A stretch of 48,371 nt of DNA from Methanoregulaceae archaeon UXB-2016 (GTDB lineage: Archaea; Halobacteriota; Methanomicrobia; Methanomicrobiales; Methanospirillaceae), in the NCBI GenBank assembly GCA_004332335.1, contig SISS01000003.1, positions 1 through 48,371 on the forward strand, written 5' to 3'. Below are positions 24,843-33,855 of this stretch, piece after piece (position 1 is the stretch's first letter; each line of letters starts with the position of its first letter). Position numbers and translations under genes: made by a program. The notes beneath the pieces were generated by a model. It searched no databases. It was not told the origin of the DNA and saw only the letters and a program-made list of their open reading frames with translations.

Positions 24843-25871
24843 CTACGCCGGGGGCGTCCGGGCGAACTCGATCGTGAGGGCCTCGAACGCGATCGCGGGG
24901 CCGTCGGGGTACTGCCCGTAGACCGGGAGGTCGTAGTCGAGGTCCATCCGCATCCGGAAGGTGCCCAGGGGCCGCCGCCCGTTCGCCGTACCCCAGGAGT
25001 TGAGTATCACCCAATTGCGGTTCCGGGGATCGGTCGCGTCATAGCCCACACAGGTCACGGCGTGCGAGAAGGCGGCTCCTGTCTCCCCGGCCGAGAGCCA
25101 CGGGGTCGGGTCCCAGAGGTCGGTCTTGTTGCCGTTCGCCCAGAACTGGCGAAAAGCCGCTCGAGCCGTCTCGTTCGGCAACGTGAACCCGACGAAGACG
25201 GCCTGGTCCGCGTCGAGCACGGTCCGGACGTTCGCGACGGCCGCGTCCCGCCCGGTGCGCCAGGTCGGGGTCCGCCGGGCCTCGATACCAGCGACCGTGT
25301 AGTGCGGATCGGTGCCGATCGTCGACGCCTCGACCCCGGCCCGCCCGTGCTCGCGGGACCACCCGGTTCCGTCGCGGTAGCTCGCGTTCGCATTCGACCA
25401 GGGAACCAGGATCGGTTGATCGCGAAGGTGGGCCGCATAGTCGGTGATCCAGCCGCGGTCACCGGCCCAGCCAGCCCCCCCGCCCCCGCGATAGGTCGCG
25501 TCGAAGTACTCGATCGAGAGCCGGTCGCGGACGCCCTCCTGAACGTCGAGGGCGACCTCCGTCACGGCCATCGCTGCCCAGACTCAGCAGTTGTCGACCG
25601 GCCCCTGGACCCGCTCCCCGGGGACGTGCAGGAGATGCGGCAGGAGATCCTTCGCGACGGATGACGGCCCGCTGCCGGGCCGACTCGATGAAGCGGCCGT
25701 CTGGCTCGCCAGCGGACTCGAGCCCGTGGAGGCTGTTCGGAGATCGAATTCGTCGGGCGGAGCGGCACCCGTGACACCGTGGAACGGCGGGAACAGGCCG
25801 GGCAGGGCGGCGGCGCTGGCGGCGACGAGGCAGACGAGCAGCAGAAGACAGAGCGGTCGGGGTACGGACAT
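24843..25871 (-). pseudogene. Papain-family (C1) cysteine peptidase interrupted by an in-frame TGA
   Basis: A single minus-strand frame encodes a secreted C1 peptidase: signal peptide (PLCLLLLVCLVAASAAAL), catalytic Cys in VDNC, catalytic His in FSHAVTCVGYD and Asn in WVILNSWGT. The codon right after the catalytic Cys, where C1 enzymes carry Trp (C-W-x-F/W-A), is TGA (25584-25586); the frame then goes on as VWAAMAVTEVA. Everything else is intact, so a single G-to-A change would explain it. It is called a pseudogene, but sequencing error or readthrough cannot be excluded. In-frame ATG at 25871 starts the signal peptide. Confidence 0.8.
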
Positions 25872-26047
25872 CGATAGGACCGCGGGACAGGATCGCCGCA
25901 ACAGGAGGTTGACCCTGCGGGCTCAAATAGGCATCAGTGATACTATAAGGGCCGTCCGGGGGCTGTCGGACCGAAGGTTTTAGGTACAGAGCCACCGATG
26001 CAGCAGGGGGCGGCGCGCCTCACGGCCGCCCGTGGAGCTGCTCGACC

Positions 26048-26827
26048 ATGCCCGGTCCGTACCCGTTCCTGATCACCGTGCCGCACGGGGGCATCGAGGT
26101 CCCCCGGGACGTGGCGGACCGGCTCGTCCTCTCGGACCGGGACCTCCGGTTCTTCTCGGACCCCGCGGCCGACGAGCTCTACGACTATCGCGACCGCACG
26201 GCCGCCTGGCTCGGGGCCCGGGTCTCGCGGATGGTCGTCGACGTCAATCGTTCGCCCTTCGACCTGCCGCCCCGTCGGGGCGACGGCGTGGTCAAGTCGC
26301 GAACAATCGACGGCCGGCCGGTCTATCGCGCGGGATGCGTCCCATCGATCACGACGATCCACCGGCTGATGATGCAGCACTACTTTCCGTTTCACGAGGC
26401 GATCGATCGCCTGCTCGACGAACGCGATGTGGCGATGGCGTTCGACTGCCATACCATGCTCGACCGCGGCCCGCCCCTCTCGCCCGACGCGGGGCGAAAA
26501 CGGCCGCTCATCTGCCTCGGAAACCACGGGGACGCGGCCGGCAACCCGAGGCCGCACCAGCTCGCGACCTGTCCGGCCTCCTCGATCCAGCGGCTGGCGG
26601 AGGTCTTCGGCGAGGAGTTCCCCGAGGGCAGGGTCGGGATCAACGTCCCGTACTCGGGCGGCTTCACCTCGATCGGCCACTACTGGCACCGGGGGGTCCC
26701 GTGGGTGCAGGTCGAGGTGAACCGATCGCTGTACGAATCGCCGGCCGGCGTGGTCGATCAGGAGCAGGTTCGAGACGTGAGAGAACGGTGCTGGCGGGCG
26801 ATGGTCGGGTTCTGGAAGGAGAGGTGA
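26048..26827 (+). CDS. N-formylglutamate amidohydrolase family protein
   Basis: The 259-residue protein shows the FGase pattern: FLITVPHGG (7-15), VVDVNRSPFDLPP, AFDCHTMLDRGPP and GINVPYSGGFTSIGHYW, with conserved His residues likely to hold a zinc ion. FGases hydrolyse N-formylglutamate at the end of histidine breakdown; in archaea without that pathway the real substrate is probably another N-acyl amino acid. The ATG at 26048 lies 176 bp from the divergent C1 peptidase start. It stands alone on the plus strand. Confidence 0.85.
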   Translation: MPGPYPFLITVPHGGIEVPRDVADRLVLSDRDLRFFSDPAADELYDYRDRTAAWLGARVSRMVVDVNRSPFDLPPRRGDGVVKSRTIDGRPVYRAGCVPSITTIHRLMMQHYFPFHEAIDRLLDERDVAMAFDCHTMLDRGPPLSPDAGRKRPLICLGNHGDAAGNPRPHQLATCPASSIQRLAEVFGEEFPEGRVGINVPYSGGFTSIGHYWHRGVPWVQVEVNRSLYESPAGVVDQEQVRDVRERCWRAMVGFWKER

Positions 26828-26942
26828 TCCGGAGCCATCGATCCGCTTCCATCACTCGGCTCGCTACGGGAGCGAAGGAAGTCCGCGCCCCGGAGCCGAC
26901 GGAACAGGGCCGGCCGAAACCGCCTCACCCCGGCGCCCGTTG

Positions 26943-27269
26943 TTATACGGAGTGCTCGCGAACCGCCACACACTCCATATCCTGGGGCTCGATCGCGGTG
27001 CAGAGCTCCCTGAACCGGGCGAACGCCTCCCGGAACTCCGGCGTCTTTCGCCATTCCGCGAGCTGCTCCGGCTTCTCCCACGGGCCCGTGGAGACGAAGT
27101 GCCTTCGGTTCTCCGTGTCCTGGAGGAGAACTCCCATGATTGCGCCCGGCTGATGCGCTGCTGTCCACCGGGCGAACGTGTCCCAGGTCTCGATGAAGGC
27201 CGCCTCGTTTCCGGGCCCGACCTCCCATCTCGCAAATGCGAACGGGGTTCCGATCTTCGTGGTCACCAT
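26943..27269 (-). CDS. Antibiotic biosynthesis monooxygenase (ABM)-domain protein
   Basis: The 108-residue alpha+beta-barrel protein resembles ABM domains: FAFARWEVGPGNEAAFIETWDTFARW, GAIMGVLLQDTENRRHFVSTGPWEKPEQLAEWR, FREAFARFREL. Such dimeric domains act as small oxygenases or have unknown roles in anaerobes. The ATG at 27269 lies 27 nt from a TATA-like ATTAAT (27292-27298, minus strand), which favours it over the ATG at 27281. No operon partner is seen. Confidence 0.75.
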   Translation of the reverse strand: MVTTKIGTPFAFARWEVGPGNEAAFIETWDTFARWTAAHQPGAIMGVLLQDTENRRHFVSTGPWEKPEQLAEWRKTPEFREAFARFRELCTAIEPQDMECVAVREHSV

Positions 27270-27709
27270 GCTCCGCTCCATGCCCCGCCCGATTAATATC
27301 CTTTCCGTCGACGCGGGCTCCCTGCACGGCAGGAGCGAGGCCCCGTCTCTGCATCAGGATCCGGATCGCGATGCGCGCCAGCCCGGTCGGGGTCGCATGT
27401 CCGACAGGGCGGGGACGCCGGATCGGATACAGATGTCGACCGGAGGCGGGACGCTCGGGAGATGCCCGGTGCCGGGATCGATGGTCCCCTCGACCGTACC
27501 GGAGGTGATGTCCGAACTCGGAGACCCGGCCCTTGTCCACTCTGCGACGCCTCACTCTTCCTCCGGCACGATAGGGATCGCAACGCCTTTCTCTATTCTT
27601 TCAGCGAAGAATCTGTCTCCGATACCGGATCTAACGTTGGATAAAAGTCGTAATCATTGATACAAATAAGTGCAATTACAATTGATTCTCTGGATACCTC
27701 GACACGGAG
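27270..27709. other. Gene-free stretch
   Basis: Apart from the promoter of the ABM gene at the left end and an AT-rich zone from about 27640 (possible promoter for a small ORF), nothing was recognised. Longer open frames in this region have no domain likeness. Confidence 0.35.
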
Positions 27710-27718
27710 GTGATTATT

Positions 27719-27796
27719 CTGTTCGACTGGGTCACGTTACTCAACATCCTCATCGCAGTTCTCCAGGCCATCCTGCAGAATCTCCCCCAGATGTAA
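27719..27796 (+). CDS. Candidate small hydrophobic peptide (non-ATG start)
   Basis: A near-perfect ribosome-binding site GGAGGTGA (27706-27713) precedes an open frame with no ATG start. A CTG at 27719 has ideal spacing (8 nt); a GTG at 27710 in the same frame overlaps the ribosome site. The ~25-residue product reads FDWVTLLNILIAVLQAILQ then NLPQM, a short amphipathic or membrane helix. AT-rich sequence upstream (27661-27690) could hold the promoter. Short hydrophobic peptides occur as toxins or membrane-complex subunits; no homologue is recognised. Confidence 0.4.
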   Translation: MFDWVTLLNILIAVLQAILQNLPQM

Positions 27797-28247
27797 CCGG
27801 CCCGGCCCGGCCGTGCATCGCCTATCTCACTCCTTTTCTCGAGCCGCATGGTCGACCTGACCGATCTCCCACGCGCTTTCTCCTTTCGCTCGAGCGTGTC
27901 TGATGATCATGGTGCCCCTGTTCCCATCCGGCCTCATCGACTGGCCGCAACCGAGTATGGGAGGAACCCTGAGTCGTCCGATCGTCCTCCGCGTCATCCG
28001 GCACGGTGGGCGACGTCCGTGTTCGCGCAGCTGAAGGTCCTGATCGCGCCGGCGGATCGGACGCCCTCGCTCCTCGAGGCACCGGAGACGGGACGGCGAC
28101 GCCCCATGTGCCGGTCTCTCGGAGGGATAAAGATCGTCCTGGTCTGGTATCGCCCCGAGGCATGGGCGAGCTTGTAGGTCCGCCTCTGGTCCGGGAGAGA
28201 CCCGCTTTCCAAAAATTATAAATTCCGTTTTACTTATATGACCGCCC
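27797..28247. other. Gene-free stretch before the VOC gene
   Basis: No gene is supported here. The right end has the VOC promoter (28214-28224). Overlapping open frames on both strands show no domain likeness. Confidence 0.35.
28214..28224 (+). promoter_or_regulatory. TATA box of the VOC gene
   Basis: AATTATAAATT is centred 29 nt before the ATG at 28248, suggesting a leaderless or nearly leaderless mRNA. Confidence 0.5.
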
Positions 28248-28634
28248 ATGCCGAACATCGTCTACTTCGAGATCCCGGCCGACGACGTCGATCGCGCAAA
28301 GCACTTCTACCAGTCCGTCCTCGGGTGGAAGATCGAGCCGACCAGAAGCCCCCTCGACCAGGAGGCGTTTGCGGCGATGCAGTACCATGACGTCAGCACC
28401 GGTGAAGCAGAGGCGGGGGCCCTCACCATGGGCGGGATGTATAAACGACAGACATCGGAGCTCATCACGAATCACGTGAAGGTCGACGACATCGACGAGG
28501 TGCTTGCGAAGGTGGAGGGGGCTGGCGGCACGATCGTGATGCCGAAGATGGAGATACGGGGTGTCGGCCTGAACGCGATCATCCAGGACACGGAGGGAAA
28601 CTCCATCGGGCTCCTGCAGGCGGAGCAGCAGTAA
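28248..28634 (+). CDS. VOC (glyoxalase/bleomycin-resistance) family protein
   Basis: The 128-residue protein shows paired beta-alpha-beta-beta-beta modules of the vicinal oxygen chelate family: VYFEIPADDVDRAKHFYQSVLGWKIEP and HVKVDDIDEVLAKVEGAGGTIVMPKM, ending NAIIQDTEGNSIGLLQ. A Glu near the first module and a terminal Glu (DTEGN) are possible metal ligands, though a full set is not evident. Substrate unknown; many such small proteins act in detoxification. TATA box 29 nt upstream supports the ATG. Confidence 0.85.
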   Translation: MPNIVYFEIPADDVDRAKHFYQSVLGWKIEPTRSPLDQEAFAAMQYHDVSTGEAEAGALTMGGMYKRQTSELITNHVKVDDIDEVLAKVEGAGGTIVMPKMEIRGVGLNAIIQDTEGNSIGLLQAEQQ

Positions 28635-29219
28635 CCCGGACTGCCGAACACCGGCCTCCTTTTTCCGTCGAGTCCGTCCCAGAAATACCTCTCCTGAACA
28701 TCCGGGATGAACCGCCGTGAGACGGACGACTAGGTGGCGGCCTGATGGTCGCCGGCGCTCGAGGTCGGCCTGGAGGTCGAGAGGCGGCCGGGCTCTTCCG
28801 CTCGTCCCTGCCGATCTGGATCGAATCTGCCAATTCTTTTCGAAGATACCTCCCCTCGCTGGAGGAAATTATCGCGACCGCGAGCCGCGGAAAGACCGGG
28901 CGAGATCGGAGAGAAGAACGAGCCGAGCGCTGGGTGTTAGTGCAACGCCCGGTCCAATAAAAATCGAACGAAGATCTATATAATCCTGTTTTTTTTTCTC
29001 CGGTGGCCGCGCCTCACCCATCGGAGCGCAGGAGAGGTACCATGGGGAATGTGTCGCTGACGCCGTCCGGCGCTTCAACCACCTCCGACGGAGACAAATG
29101 GTGAATTCTGTCGATCGCGATAGAAATCTGGCGATATGTATCACCGTCAGGAGGCCTCGCCGGAGCTCCCAATCCGCGATCCGGCGTCGCGCTCCCCTCC
29201 CCTCTCACGAGGATCATCA
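28635..29219. other. Gene-poor stretch
   Basis: No recognisable gene. A T9 tract at 28987-28995 and AT-rich sequence at 28955-28990 stand out. A 68-codon minus-strand frame (29014-29220) begins with an ATG overlapping the TAA of the methyltransferase remnant (TAATG), but its protein resembles nothing known. Confidence 0.35.
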
Positions 29220-29417
29220 TTACCAGAGCGGAGGAAAGAGCCGGTACCGGACCTTCTGCGTGTAGTCCCGGTACCCATCCAGTTCGCGGACGAGCATCGC
29301 TTCCTCTCCCACTATTCTCGCCATGAGCAGCGCGGTCAGGACGAGGCCGGCGATCGCAATCTTGACAGGCCGATAGTGGACAGGGCGCTGCGACTGGCTG
29401 TGCTCGAGGCCGGCACG
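29220..29417 (-). pseudogene. 3' remnant of an isoprenylcysteine methyltransferase-like (ICMT) gene
   Basis: The minus strand encodes 65 codons that end GEEAMLVRELDGYRDYTQKV then RYRLFPPLW, the typical C-terminal signature of the ICMT/DUF1295-like membrane methyltransferases. A hydrophobic helix (IAIAGLVLTALLMARIV) precedes it. The frame is closed upstream by an in-frame TAG (29418-29420), and the remaining ~70 bp before the large sugar dehydrogenase gene cannot hold the missing N-terminal half. It is thus a truncated remnant, probably cut off when the upstream gene arrived or was rearranged. Confidence 0.65.
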
Positions 29418-29486
29418 CTACTATCCGAGCAGGTGCGTCTCCCCGGTCAGCCGGGATAACTTTTCCAGAAAAAATGGGGGTGTGCG

Positions 29487-32387
29487 TCAGGTCACGACGA
29501 AGGTGCCTGTCATCTCCGGGTGGACGTCACACCGGAAGAAGTAGTTCCCCGCGGTACTCGGCGCGGTGAAGGTGTAGGTCGTGGTCGTCGGCCCGGTCAC
29601 GAGCTGACCCTGGAAGATCGCCGTCGACGCCGATGAATCCGTATACACCGCGAAGTTGTGCGGGATGTTCGCATCCATGTTGTTGAAGTTGACCGTGACC
29701 TGCGCCCCGGCCTGAACGGTGATCTCCGACAGGCTGAACGCGAGGTTCTGGGCCGTGAGATCGATCGATGAGTTGAGGCCGGGGATCGTGGTGGTCGCGG
29801 TCGGCGTCGGGGTGCCGGTCGCCGGGGTCGTGGTCCCTGGCACGGCCGGGTTCACGTTCGCCGTCACCGTGCGGACCACGGGCGGCTCGATCGGGGTGTG
29901 ATTGTTGTTCACCAGCTCGACGGAGAAGTTGTGCATGCCCGGGCTGACATTCTGCCAGGTGTACGTGGTGTTGATCGTCGGGACATACGTGCCCGGCTCG
30001 GTGACCGCGGGCACCCCGGGCTCGGTCGGCGGCTCTGCATCCATGAAGTAGTGAAGATGCCCCTGCCCGACGACGTTGGCGGACCCCAGGGCGTCGACGA
30101 TCTCGAAGTTCGTCACATCGACGCTGACGTCAACCGAGCTGCCCGTGACCGTGGCCCCGTCCACGGGCTGGACGATCTGGACATCGGGAGTCCCGTTGGT
30201 CGCGCTGCCATTGCCAATGGGCACGAGGCCGGGGGTGTTCGCGTCGACCATCCTCCAGACCTCGCCCGAGTTCTGCGGTGTGATCCCCGGGCCGGCGTTC
30301 TGGTTGATCAGGACCAGGACCTCACCGTCGGTGCCCTCGTACATCCCGCGGACGAACGTGTTGAGCCTCCCGTTCGCGTTGTTCGCGACGGCCAGCTCGG
30401 ACGTCGTCCACATCGCGTTCTGTTCGGGGGTCAGGCTCGCCGCGTCGTCGGGCAGGGTCGCCGTGTCGAGGCCGGCCGGCGGCGTGGCGACGAGGAGCGT
30501 CCCGTCGCCCACGGTGAAGCTGTTGGACCAGGTGCCGAAGATATACGACCCCTGCTGCAGCGACGTGAGGTTGCTACCGCGATACACGACGCCGCCGACG
30601 ACGGTGTTGCCGACGTCGTGGCCAAGCTCGACCACGGGGCCGATCAGCGGCTGCCCCGCGTAACTGGTGATGCTGCAGGTGGTGTTGGCCACCGTGCGGT
30701 TCATCGCGGGGTCGAAGCAGTGCGTGCCCTCACGGATGTTCCAGGGATAGGCGCCGCCCTTGTAGAGCACCAGGACCGACTCGAAGAGGTTCTGGCCGGC
30801 CATCGCGATGAACATCCGGTTGCTGCCGCCCGAGTCGAAGGATGCAAACGCCGGGTTGCGGAAGCCGTAGGCGTAGATCTCGGGCGGGATGGATGCGTTC
30901 GAGAGGAACGGGTTGTCCGCCGGGATGCCGTACTGCAGGCCTTCGCTCATGGTGTCCACGTCGATCCGGATCACCTTGCCCAGAAGCTTGGTCAGGTCCT
31001 GGGCGTTGCCGATGCCCGGCGTGTGGCCTAAACCGGTATCGTCGGCCCGTCCGCCGTCGCCGAGGGTCAGGTAGAGATACTTGTCCGTCGGCCCGAAGAG
31101 GAGGATCCCGCCGTTGTGGTTCGTCTGCGGCTTGTCGACCTCGAGCAGGACCCGCTCGGTGGTGGTGTCCACGACGTCCGGGCTGGACTGGTTGACCGTG
31201 AACTCGGAGAGGCGGTTGGTGCAGTTCCAGCTCGGGTCGGCGCCGGCCCGGAGCGGTGCGCTGTAGTAGGCGTAGACCTTACCGTTGGCCGAGAAGTTCG
31301 GGTGGAACGCGATCGAGATCAGGCCCCGCTCGTCGTATGCCGGCAGGAGGTTCACCATCCGGTCGCGGATGTCCAGGAACGGCTGGTCGATGACGGTCCC
31401 GTTCATGTAGAATATGTTCACATACCCGTTCTGGTCGACCAGGAAGAGCCGGCCGCTCCCGTCCTTGGCGTCCGCGACGAAGAGCGGCGACGTGAAGTTG
31501 CCGGCCACGCGCTGCAGCCCGATCGGCACGCCCGGCGCCTGCAGCATCGTCGTGGACTGGTCCCCGGTGATCATCGCGGCCAGGGGCGAGGCCTGGTTCG
31601 TGAGGTCGGAGACGTCCATGGTCGGCGTCGGGGTGACGTTGCCATCGGACGTCGGCGTCGGCGTCACGTTACCCGTGGTTGTCGGGGTCGGGGTGACATT
31701 ACCACCGTCGGACGTCGGCACTGTTGTTATTGTGCCCGTGACGGTCGGCATCGGAGTGACATTGCCCGTTTCCGTGGGCGTGGGTGTCGGGGTCACGGTC
31801 GGGCCCCCGGCCTGCTCGAGGGAGAAGTAGTCGAGGTTCTGTGAGTCCCTGACGAACTGGAGCCGGACGACGTGGCTCCCCGCCGGCAGGGTGACGTTGG
31901 CCGTCGCGTCCTCGTACGTGTCGAACGACCCCGTGTTGGGGACGCCGACCTGCGCCTTCATGACGCCGTCGACCCAGACCCAGACCTCGCGCCCGTTCCA
32001 CGGGCTTGAGGCGCGGAATGTCGCCAGGTAGTCTCCGGCCTCCTGGACGTCGACGGAGTAGGTCAGCCACTCCGAGGACTTGACGAACGCGATCACGTTG
32101 CCGCTACCGCCGGCCTCGATGTCAACGTCGTCCTCGCGGTAGGCGCCGCCCTGGTTCCCCGGGGTCCGGTCGTACCAGGCCGAGCCCTGGCCGCCGGTGT
32201 CGTAGTCCTCGGCCTCGATCTGACCGGGTACGGCCGCGGGCGTCCCGGTGAAGGATTGGGACAGGAGAGCCGTGGAGGTCGTGTCGTCGGTCATGGTGGA
32301 CCTGGCGACGGTCGGCGCTGCGAGTAGGGAGATCAGGATGACGGCCACGACTGCGGCCGCCAGCAGGTATCGATGTATGGGTTTCAT
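29487..32387 (-). CDS. Secreted CBM6 - sugar dehydrogenase (GSDH) - cupredoxin protein
   Basis: This 966-residue exported protein has an N-terminal membrane/signal helix (7-28), a CBM6-like domain (54-193; PGQIEAEDYDTGG) and a Thr/Pro linker. A six-bladed PQQ-type glucose/sorbosone dehydrogenase domain follows (~288-715) with DERGLISIAFHPNF and the catalytic-type His424 in TNHNGG. Next come a small domain with GHLHYFMD (~735-845) and a C-terminal cupredoxin (~875-966) with the full type-1 copper set His910, Cys953, His956, Met959. The layout suggests oxidation of an extracellular sugar with electrons passing to a blue-copper domain, which is unexpected in a strict anaerobe. PQQ supply is unknown. 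AT-rich promoter lies near 32458-32475. Confidence 0.85.
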   Translation of the reverse strand: MKPIHRYLLAAAVVAVILISLLAAPTVARSTMTDDTTSTALLSQSFTGTPAAVPGQIEAEDYDTGGQGSAWYDRTPGNQGGAYREDDVDIEAGGSGNVIAFVKSSEWLTYSVDVQEAGDYLATFRASSPWNGREVWVWVDGVMKAQVGVPNTGSFDTYEDATANVTLPAGSHVVRLQFVRDSQNLDYFSLEQAGGPTVTPTPTPTETGNVTPMPTVTGTITTVPTSDGGNVTPTPTTTGNVTPTPTSDGNVTPTPTMDVSDLTNQASPLAAMITGDQSTTMLQAPGVPIGLQRVAGNFTSPLFVADAKDGSGRLFLVDQNGYVNIFYMNGTVIDQPFLDIRDRMVNLLPAYDERGLISIAFHPNFSANGKVYAYYSAPLRAGADPSWNCTNRLSEFTVNQSSPDVVDTTTERVLLEVDKPQTNHNGGILLFGPTDKYLYLTLGDGGRADDTGLGHTPGIGNAQDLTKLLGKVIRIDVDTMSEGLQYGIPADNPFLSNASIPPEIYAYGFRNPAFASFDSGGSNRMFIAMAGQNLFESVLVLYKGGAYPWNIREGTHCFDPAMNRTVANTTCSITSYAGQPLIGPVVELGHDVGNTVVGGVVYRGSNLTSLQQGSYIFGTWSNSFTVGDGTLLVATPPAGLDTATLPDDAASLTPEQNAMWTTSELAVANNANGRLNTFVRGMYEGTDGEVLVLINQNAGPGITPQNSGEVWRMVDANTPGLVPIGNGSATNGTPDVQIVQPVDGATVTGSSVDVSVDVTNFEIVDALGSANVVGQGHLHYFMDAEPPTEPGVPAVTEPGTYVPTINTTYTWQNVSPGMHNFSVELVNNNHTPIEPPVVRTVTANVNPAVPGTTTPATGTPTPTATTTIPGLNSSIDLTAQNLAFSLSEITVQAGAQVTVNFNNMDANIPHNFAVYTDSSASTAIFQGQLVTGPTTTTYTFTAPSTAGNYFFRCDVHPEMTGTFVVT

Positions 32388-33034
32388 GGGATCAGATCCA
32401 TCGTTCCGACCCGGTCTGGCGGCAGATGGGACCGTGAAGGATGCCCCCAGCGTGGCTGGATATTTATTTAGTTGTTTGCATGCATTTGCTATGTCAAAAA
32501 TTCCATTGCCATGGCTCAGAACACGCGATTCACCGGATTAAATCCATCCAATATATTCATCAGATCCGGGCACGCTGAGGTTCAGGATCGTGCGGCTTTG
32601 AGGAGTGGTGCCGGCTCATGGTTGTGGCGGAGCGAGCGAGGTCGACGATTACGATCGTCGACAGACCGGCCATGAACGAGGCGGGTGCGATCGGTCGCGT
32701 TCGAGACCGACCAGGCGGCCCGATTCGCGCCGGGGCCGGTGACAGTCTGAGTGATCGGGGAAGAGGGGTCGGCATCGCGGTTCCAGGCGAAATCGGTTCC
32801 TTCCGCAGTAATTTCCCGGGCATTGAGTCGACTCGTTTCCGCATACCGTCGCTCTCGCTCTCTTCTCCGAACCGAGCTGCCTGGCAGGTTCCAGTCACGT
32901 ACGTCTCGTCTGCCGCACGACGGCAGCCGGGAGATGGAGAGCAACAGAGACGGGAAGAACATCGAACGGCAGAAAGCCTAAAATAATCGGTACCGCATGG
33001 AACAGCGGAATTGTCGATTCCCAGGTGACCGCGT
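32388..33034. other. Intergenic region with a 31-bp repeat copy
   Basis: It holds the promoter of the 966-residue protein gene (minus strand, AT-rich at 32458-32550), a 9-bp-arm inverted repeat (32641-32662) that is part of a diverged repeat described in the findings, and an AT element near 32978-32990 before the DUF1579 gene. No gene is supported. Confidence 0.4.
32641..32671 (+). repeat. 31-bp repeat, copy A (with internal 9-bp inverted repeat)
   Basis: It starts and continues with GTCGAC - 10 nt - GTCGAC - 3 nt - CCGGCC. It matches copy B at 38981-39011 at 24 of 31 positions, and all seven differences are transitions. In this copy the inner bases complete a perfect inverted repeat GTCGACGAT-TACG-ATCGTCGAC. 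Confidence 0.5.
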
Positions 33035-33511
33035 ATGTCAGAGAACCAGACGCAATCAGAGCAGCCACTTCGCCCCGACCCCGCACTCAAGCGGCTGGAG
33101 CCACTGGTCGGCAGGTGGCGCCTTACGGGCCGGACGCTCGACTCCAAGGAGGAGAACGTATCCGGGCAGGCCGCATTCGAGTGGCTGCCGGGGGGATTCT
33201 TTCTCAAGCAGAGTTTCGAAGCTCTTTTTATGGGTATGAAGATCCTGAGCCTGGAGCTGATCGGATACGACCCGTCAACCGATACCTTTCCTTCGACCGT
33301 CTACTCCAGCCTGGTGGGAGTCCCGATTCCGTACCGGTACGATCTCCGGGGCAGAGACGTCACGATCGCGACGGATTTCGCTGGCGGAGCGACGATGACG
33401 GGCATAATCGCCGAGGACGGCAACACCTTCTCGGGCGGCTGGCGACCGAATCCGGGCCAGGAAAACCCGGGAAACGTCGCGTACTATTTCGTCGCCAGGA
33501 GGGTGACGTAG
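33035..33511 (+). CDS. DUF1579-family protein
   Basis: The 158-residue protein has the DUF1579 pattern LKRLEPLVGRWRLTGRT, AAFEWLPGGFFLKQSFEA, LIGYDPSTDTFPSTVYSS and ending in GGATMTGIIAEDGNTFSGGW. This is a calycin-like beta-barrel family of unknown ligand. Start ATG 33035 agrees with the family; an AT-rich element at 32978-32990 may be its promoter. It sits among small enzyme genes with no clear operon. Confidence 0.8.
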   Translation: MSENQTQSEQPLRPDPALKRLEPLVGRWRLTGRTLDSKEENVSGQAAFEWLPGGFFLKQSFEALFMGMKILSLELIGYDPSTDTFPSTVYSSLVGVPIPYRYDLRGRDVTIATDFAGGATMTGIIAEDGNTFSGGWRPNPGQENPGNVAYYFVARRVT

Positions 33512-33855
33512 ACCCTCGACCAGTCCACAGCCGGCCTGGATGCACGGTCGGGGACGGCCGGCACCCCGGATCCCGCTCCGGATGCCCGGTCGCACTCCTG
33601 CCGGGACGGTATGTGCCGGCTCGTCCCGAGCTTCGGACGGGCGGCCGCTGGCCGGGATCGACCGCTGTAAGGTCGCGGGGGCGTCCGTGGAGGCCGCGCT
33701 GGCCCCTCTATCCCCGGCGCATCGTTCGGCTCCGGGGTGAAAGGACGACGTCCGGTCCGGAACAGAACCACGAACTCCCGGGAATCATCAGGAAGGTCCA
33801 TCAAGGTCACGGGCATCCTGCTGCTCCAAATATCCGAACCAGGATGTATGGATCC
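33512..33855. other. Gene-free stretch
   Basis: No gene is supported. The right end holds CAAATATCC (33826-33834), a TATA-like element 26 nt before the ATG at 33856 of the broken hydrolase. Confidence 0.35.

Noticed and set aside
25584-25586. Selenocysteine or UGA-Trp recoding as the main explanation of the C1 peptidase stop
   Set aside because: Many genes here use TGA as a true stop, no SECIS was recognised, and other genes nearby are broken in different ways.
29014-29220. 68-codon minus-strand frame starting at TAATG after the ICMT remnant
   Set aside because: The stop-start overlap is suggestive, but the protein resembles nothing and lies downstream of a decayed gene; not supported enough to list as a gene.
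33025-33843. Upstream extension of the alpha/beta hydrolase frame
   Set aside because: It runs through the DUF1579 gene in another frame and lacks any domain; the hydrolase starts at 33844 or 33856.
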